Assembly (NCBI RefSeq): GCF_010730355.1
Contig: NZ_AP022576.1
Coordinates: 6,076,001 to 6,140,000 of the forward strand
DNA length: 64,000 nucleotides
Source: Mycobacterium florentinum
GTDB lineage: Bacteria; Actinomycetota; Actinomycetes; Mycobacteriales; Mycobacteriaceae
Reading direction: 5' to 3'
Shown here: positions 61,071 to 64,000 of the stretch, in pieces
How the letters are laid out: every line of letters starts with the position of its first letter
How positions within the stretch are numbered: position 1 is the first letter of the stretch
Translations under genes and position numbers: made by a program
The notes under the pieces: generated by a model
Told to the model about the DNA's origin: nothing
The model's input: only the letters and a program-made list of their open reading frames with translations
The model's database searches: none

Positions 61071-62201
61071 CTAAGAGCGGTCGGCGTCGGTGAATCGGAT
61101 GACGCCGCGGATGTTGCGTCCCTCGAGCATGTCGCGATAGCCGTCGTTGATCTGCTCGAGGCGATATTCCCGGGTCACCATGTCATCGAGATTGATTTGG
61201 CCCAGCTTGTACAACTCGAGAATGGCAGGGATGTCGTATTGGGGGTTGCCGCCGCCAAATATGCTGCCCTGCAAGCTCTTCTGCAGCAGCGACAGCCCGC
61301 CGAGGTTGAGAGTGCATTCGTTGGACATGACGCTGGCCATGCCGGTGAGGACGCATACGCCACCCTTGGCCGTCAGCCCCATCCACGACTCGACGTCTTT
61401 GCCTTCCACGTGTCCGACGGTGACGATCACCTTCTGGCACATCAGGCCGCGCGTCGCCTCGGCGATGCGGGCCGCGGCTTCGGTGACGTCGGCGAAGGCT
61501 TCCGTGGCGCCGAACTTCAACGCCTGCTCACGTTTCCATTCGTATGGGTCGACGGCGAAGATGCGCCGGGCACCGGCGATGCGGGCGCCCTGCAGCGCCG
61601 CGGCGCCGACGCCGCCGATCCCGACGACCGCCACGTCGTCACCCGGCGTGATCGCCGCGCTGCGCACGGCCGAGCCGTAGCCGGTCGTCACACCGCAGCC
61701 CACCAGGCAGGCGACGTCGAAGGGGATCGTGGGGTCGATCTTGACCACCGACGTGTGGTGCACCACCACATACGGCGCGAAGGTGCCCAGCAGCGACATC
61801 GGAATCACGTTGCGGCCTTGTGCCGTCACTCGAAACGATCCGTCGGACACCGATTGGCCCGACAACAGGCCCATGCCGAGGTCGCAGAGATTGCGCAGCC
61901 CGGTCTGGCAGGGCTGGCATGTCCCGCACGACGGGATGAACGACATGACGACGTGATCGCCGACGGCCAGGTGCTCCACGCCCTCGCCGATTTCGGTGAT
62001 GATCCCGGCGCCCTCGTGACCGCCAAGCACCGGATAGCTCGGGATGGGGAAGTCGCCGGTCATCAAATGGTGATCGGAATGGCACAGGCCGGCCGTCTCC
62101 AGCTGGACCGTCACCTCACCGCGACGAGGATCACCGATCTCGATCTCCTCGACCGACCACGGCTCGTTCAATTCCCAGACCAGCGCACCTTTGGTCTTCA
62201 A
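61071..62201 (-). CDS. NDMA-dependent alcohol dehydrogenase, AdhD-like (mycofactocin-associated)
   Basis: 376 residues from TTG 62201, with GGAGG 7 bases before it. This zinc-dependent MDR enzyme has catalytic-zinc ligands Cys40 (GLCHSDHH), His62/Glu63 (GGHEGAG) and the structural zinc set Cys92, 95, 98 and 106 (SCGTCQPCQTGLRNLC). The Rossmann motif is VAVVGIGGVGAAAL. The N-terminus MKTKGALVWE and C-terminal block NINxVIRFTDADR are very near M. tuberculosis AdhD (Rv3086), and the family (TIGR03989 type) keeps tightly bound NAD and uses the redox peptide mycofactocin, or NDMA in vitro. Its alcohol substrate is unknown. No mycofactocin biosynthesis genes are in this window. Confidence 0.9.
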   Translation of the reverse strand: MKTKGALVWELNEPWSVEEIEIGDPRRGEVTVQLETAGLCHSDHHLMTGDFPIPSYPVLGGHEGAGIITEIGEGVEHLAVGDHVVMSFIPSCGTCQPCQTGLRNLCDLGMGLLSGQSVSDGSFRVTAQGRNVIPMSLLGTFAPYVVVHHTSVVKIDPTIPFDVACLVGCGVTTGYGSAVRSAAITPGDDVAVVGIGGVGAAALQGARIAGARRIFAVDPYEWKREQALKFGATEAFADVTEAAARIAEATRGLMCQKVIVTVGHVEGKDVESWMGLTAKGGVCVLTGMASVMSNECTLNLGGLSLLQKSLQGSIFGGGNPQYDIPAILELYKLGQINLDDMVTREYRLEQINDGYRDMLEGRNIRGVIRFTDADRS

Positions 62202-62347
62202 CGGCAGGCCTCCGTCTTTACCCGAACCGCTTAATTGTTGGCGCCGTCACAGAGCCCGGCCTACCGAATTTAGACCATTACTATTGCCTATACAGTATTT
62301 GATACGATTCGCGTCGTCTGACCGCCCAACGCAGCGAGGTTGAGAAC

Positions 62348-63523
62348 ATGGCTACACCCGTAATTGTCGGAGCCGCCCGGACCGCGATCGGTCGGTCGTT
62401 CAAGGGGACGCTGGTCAACACGCCGCCCGAGACGCTGATCACCGCGATTCTTCCCGAGGTGGTGCGCCGCTCGGGTGTCGACCCGGCGGACATCGACGAC
62501 ATCATCTTCGCTGAATCTCATTACGGCGGTGGAGATTTGGCGCGCTACGCGGCCACGGCCACTGGCCTCGACCACGTACCGGGGCAGTCGGTCAACCGGC
62601 ACTGCGCGGGCAGCCTGACGGCTATCGGCAACGCCGCGGCGCAGATCGGTTCCGGCATGGAGCGCGTCCTGATCGCCGGCGGCGTGCAGTCGCTGTCGAT
62701 GACCCCGCTGACCAACTGGCGCATCCCCGGCCCCGAACTGAAGTTCGAGGAGCGCTGGATGCCGCCGACCCACGTCGAAACCCCGGACGCGCCGGCCAAG
62801 GACATGTCCATCACCGTCGGCTGGAACACCGCGCAGTCCGAAGGCATCTCTCGCGAGCAGATGGACGCCTGGGCGGCCCGCTCGCACGAGCGCGCCATCG
62901 CGGCCATGGACGCCGGTAAGTTCCTCGACGAGATCCTCCCGCTGAAGATCACTCAGATCGACGGTTCGGTGGTCGACTTCTCCGTCGACGAGCACCCTCG
63001 CCGTGACACCACGATCGAGAAGCTTGCCGGCCTCAAGGTGCTGCACCCCGAGATCGAGGGCTTCTCGATCACCGCGGGCAACAGCAGTGGCACCAATGAC
63101 GCCGCCGCGGGGGTCGCACTCGTCGACGCCGACTACGCCGCGTCCAACAATCTCAACGTGATGGCCAAGGTCAAGGCCTGGGCCGCCGCGGGCGTGCAGG
63201 CCCGGGACTGCGGTCTGGGTGCGCTCGCGGTCATCGACAAGGTGCTGCAGCGCGCCGGTCTTTCCTACGGTGACGTGGCGCTGTGGGAGATCAACGAGGC
63301 ATTCGCTTCAGTGCCCGTCGCGGCGTGCAAGAGGTTCGGTCTCGACGAGGAGAAGGTGAACTTCTCCGGTAGCGGCTGCAGCCTCGGCCATCCCATCGCC
63401 GCCTCGGGCGCGCGCATGGTGACCACGCTGATCTACGAGCTGGCCCGTCGCGGTGGCGGCATCGGCGTCGCGGCAATGTGTGCCGGCGGCGGCCAGGGCG
63501 GCGCCGTCGTCGTCGAGGTCTAA
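62348..63523 (+). CDS. Thiolase / acetyl-CoA acetyltransferase
   Basis: 391 residues, ATG 62348 after GAGGTTGAG. The catalytic set is Cys86 in VNRHCAGSLTA, His348 in GHPIAASGARM and Cys378 in MCAGGGQGGAVVV. NRHC before the nucleophile is unusual compared with the common RQC or RFC. It cleaves or forms 3-ketoacyl-CoA in fatty-acid or steroid catabolism; the specific pathway is not clear. It is divergent from the NDMA-dependent alcohol dehydrogenase (146 bases), and the two may form a regulon: alcohol to aldehyde to acyl-CoA to thiolysis. It converges on a secreted protein gene, with a large palindrome between. Confidence 0.9.
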   Translation: MATPVIVGAARTAIGRSFKGTLVNTPPETLITAILPEVVRRSGVDPADIDDIIFAESHYGGGDLARYAATATGLDHVPGQSVNRHCAGSLTAIGNAAAQIGSGMERVLIAGGVQSLSMTPLTNWRIPGPELKFEERWMPPTHVETPDAPAKDMSITVGWNTAQSEGISREQMDAWAARSHERAIAAMDAGKFLDEILPLKITQIDGSVVDFSVDEHPRRDTTIEKLAGLKVLHPEIEGFSITAGNSSGTNDAAAGVALVDADYAASNNLNVMAKVKAWAAAGVQARDCGLGALAVIDKVLQRAGLSYGDVALWEINEAFASVPVAACKRFGLDEEKVNFSGSGCSLGHPIAASGARMVTTLIYELARRGGGIGVAAMCAGGGQGGAVVVEV

Positions 63524-63533
63524 GCGGTCTTCT

Positions 63534-63597
63534 GCGCCGAACGTGCACTCATGGCGAGATTTCGCCGATTTTTCAACCCTGAGAGCACGTTCGGCGC
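63534..63597. repeat. 64-bp imperfect palindrome, probable interspersed mycobacterial repeat / bidirectional terminator
   Basis: GCGCCGAACGTGC (63534-63546) and its exact complement GCACGTTCGGCGC (63585-63597) form 13-bp outer arms. An inner hairpin GGCGA-GATT-TCGCC lies at 63554-63567. It lies between the convergent thiolase (stop 63523) and the next gene (stop 63601). Very similar CGAACGTGCACT... palindromes are, from memory, scattered in many mycobacterial intergenic regions. Confidence 0.6.
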
Positions 63598-63600
63598 TTC

Positions 63601-64000
63601 TCAGTTGCAGAACGTGTAGCCGATGAACTCGGTCTGGCGGGTATCGCTGGGCGAGTAGTTGACGTAGTGCACCGCGGGCATCCCGTTGTACTGGGTGTCG
63701 ATTTGTTGCGCGTTGGGCGGCGGGACGTCTTTGGGGAAGGCCAGGATCATGTCGCCAAAGATCTTGAGGCCGACCACGCAAATCGCATCCGAGCGCGGCT
63801 TCTGCGCATTCCACGCATGCACGACGACCGGCTCCCTGAGTTGGGCGCCGGTGGCGCAATTCGGATCGCACAATTTGAAAACGGCGGTGCCGGTCCCGTC
63901 GGCGCCTTGTGGTCCCCACGAACTCCATGACATGTCTTGCAGCGCAACGGCAACGCTCGCGCAGCCCAGGACATTGAGCTTTTTCGGACGCGGGCTGGGT
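63601..64000 (-). CDS. Exported protein, C-terminal part (start beyond the right edge)
   Basis: Stop at 63601; the frame stays open to the end of the window, so at least 133 residues are present and the start is outside. At the edge the frame reads SPRPKKLNVLGCASVAVALQ, which has the look of a signal or lipoprotein sequence (VLGC as a lipobox-like site), followed by DMSWSSWGPQGADGTG. The mature part has cysteines in KLCDPNCATG, ICVVG and FCN at the very end, probably disulfide-bonded, and motifs VVVHAWNAQKPRSDAICVV and NYSPSDTRQTEFIGYTF. A shorter frame begins at ATG 63933, but the hydrophobic lead argues for the longer protein. I do not recognise the family. Confidence 0.65.
   Translation of the reverse strand, partial: PSPRPKKLNVLGCASVAVALQDMSWSSWGPQGADGTGTAVFKLCDPNCATGAQLREPVVVHAWNAQKPRSDAICVVGLKIFGDMILAFPKDVPPPNAQQIDTQYNGMPAVHYVNYSPSDTRQTEFIGYTFCN

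Noticed and set aside
60951..62234. Long open frame (427 codons) on the plus strand opposite the NDMA-dependent alcohol dehydrogenase
   Set aside because: It mirrors the G/C third-position bias of the real gene on the other strand, has no recognisable domain, and covers a gene with full zinc-binding motifs.

Overview
The window is a GC-rich chromosomal segment with strong third-position G/C bias. It is almost certainly from a Mycobacterium, most likely a nontuberculous species (inference). The signs are several mycobacterium-type families (DUF3556 membrane protein, PknH_C-like 'sensor domain' lipoproteins, the acidic-start SAM methyltransferase family, an NDMA-dependent alcohol dehydrogenase very close to M. 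tuberculosis AdhD), frequent GTG/TTG starts, many acyl-CoA/thiolase genes, and TetR-type regulators. I saw no rRNA, tRNA, CRISPR array, transposase or phage gene. The segment reads as ordinary chromosome with a rich accessory content.

Layout. 1-4.4 kb: a lipid-catabolic group (partial acyl-CoA dehydrogenase, FadA6-like thiolase, TetR, double-hotdog MaoC protein, second TetR). 4.9-7.4 kb: an aldehyde dehydrogenase downstream of a LacI-type regulator, with a perfect 14-bp palindrome between them. 7.7-9.0 kb: a small secreted Cys-rich protein and a lytic-transglycosylase lipoprotein. 9.2-13.6 kb: a very large sensor protein (PAS, GAF, histidine kinase, receiver, PAS, GAF, SpoIIE phosphatase, RsbW-like kinase) translationally coupled to a STAS anti-sigma-antagonist. 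13.7-17.7 kb: an S51 peptidase, a polytopic membrane protein, an MFS exporter and a PAT-like acetyltransferase. 17.9-23.8 kb: a tiny Gly/Arg repeat protein, then the two-gene N-acetylglutaminylglutamine amide (NAGGN) osmoprotectant operon, and a convergent long aldehyde dehydrogenase.

23.9-33.0 kb is the most unusual object: one uninterrupted 3043-residue gene. It joins a SARP/BTAD transcription-factor head, a class III nucleotide cyclase with its key residues present, an AAA/STAND ATPase and a TPR-like region to a tail of about 13 SnoaL/NTF2-like domains. The last 12 of these form six tandem repeats with a period of 268-270 residues.

33.1-43.5 kb: M15-like peptidase, three SAM methyltransferases, a GT1 glycosyltransferase, two secreted collagen-like (GPG/GGP) proteins, a secreted histidine phosphatase, an acyl-CoA thioesterase/acyl-CoA ligase pair preceded by a possible leader peptide, and a TIGR03085-type protein. 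43.6-54 kb: htpG, a small conserved protein, the DUF3556 membrane protein, an MFS transporter, PadR with a divergent nitronate monooxygenase, VOC protein, GMC oxidoreductase and divergent TetR. 54-64 kb: acetyltransferase, lipoproteins (two of them tandem paralogues), DUF2505, VOC, DMT and DoxX membrane proteins, a bicupin behind two tandem palindromes, NDMA-dependent alcohol dehydrogenase, a divergent thiolase, a 64-bp intergenic palindrome, and a partial secreted protein at the right edge.

Several regulator/target pairs can be proposed from DNA palindromes placed between divergent or adjacent genes: LacI/aldehyde dehydrogenase, TetR/GMC oxidoreductase and PadR/nitronate monooxygenase. Where the start codon was chosen, it rests on visible ribosome binding sites or on conserved N-termini; the alternatives are noted.
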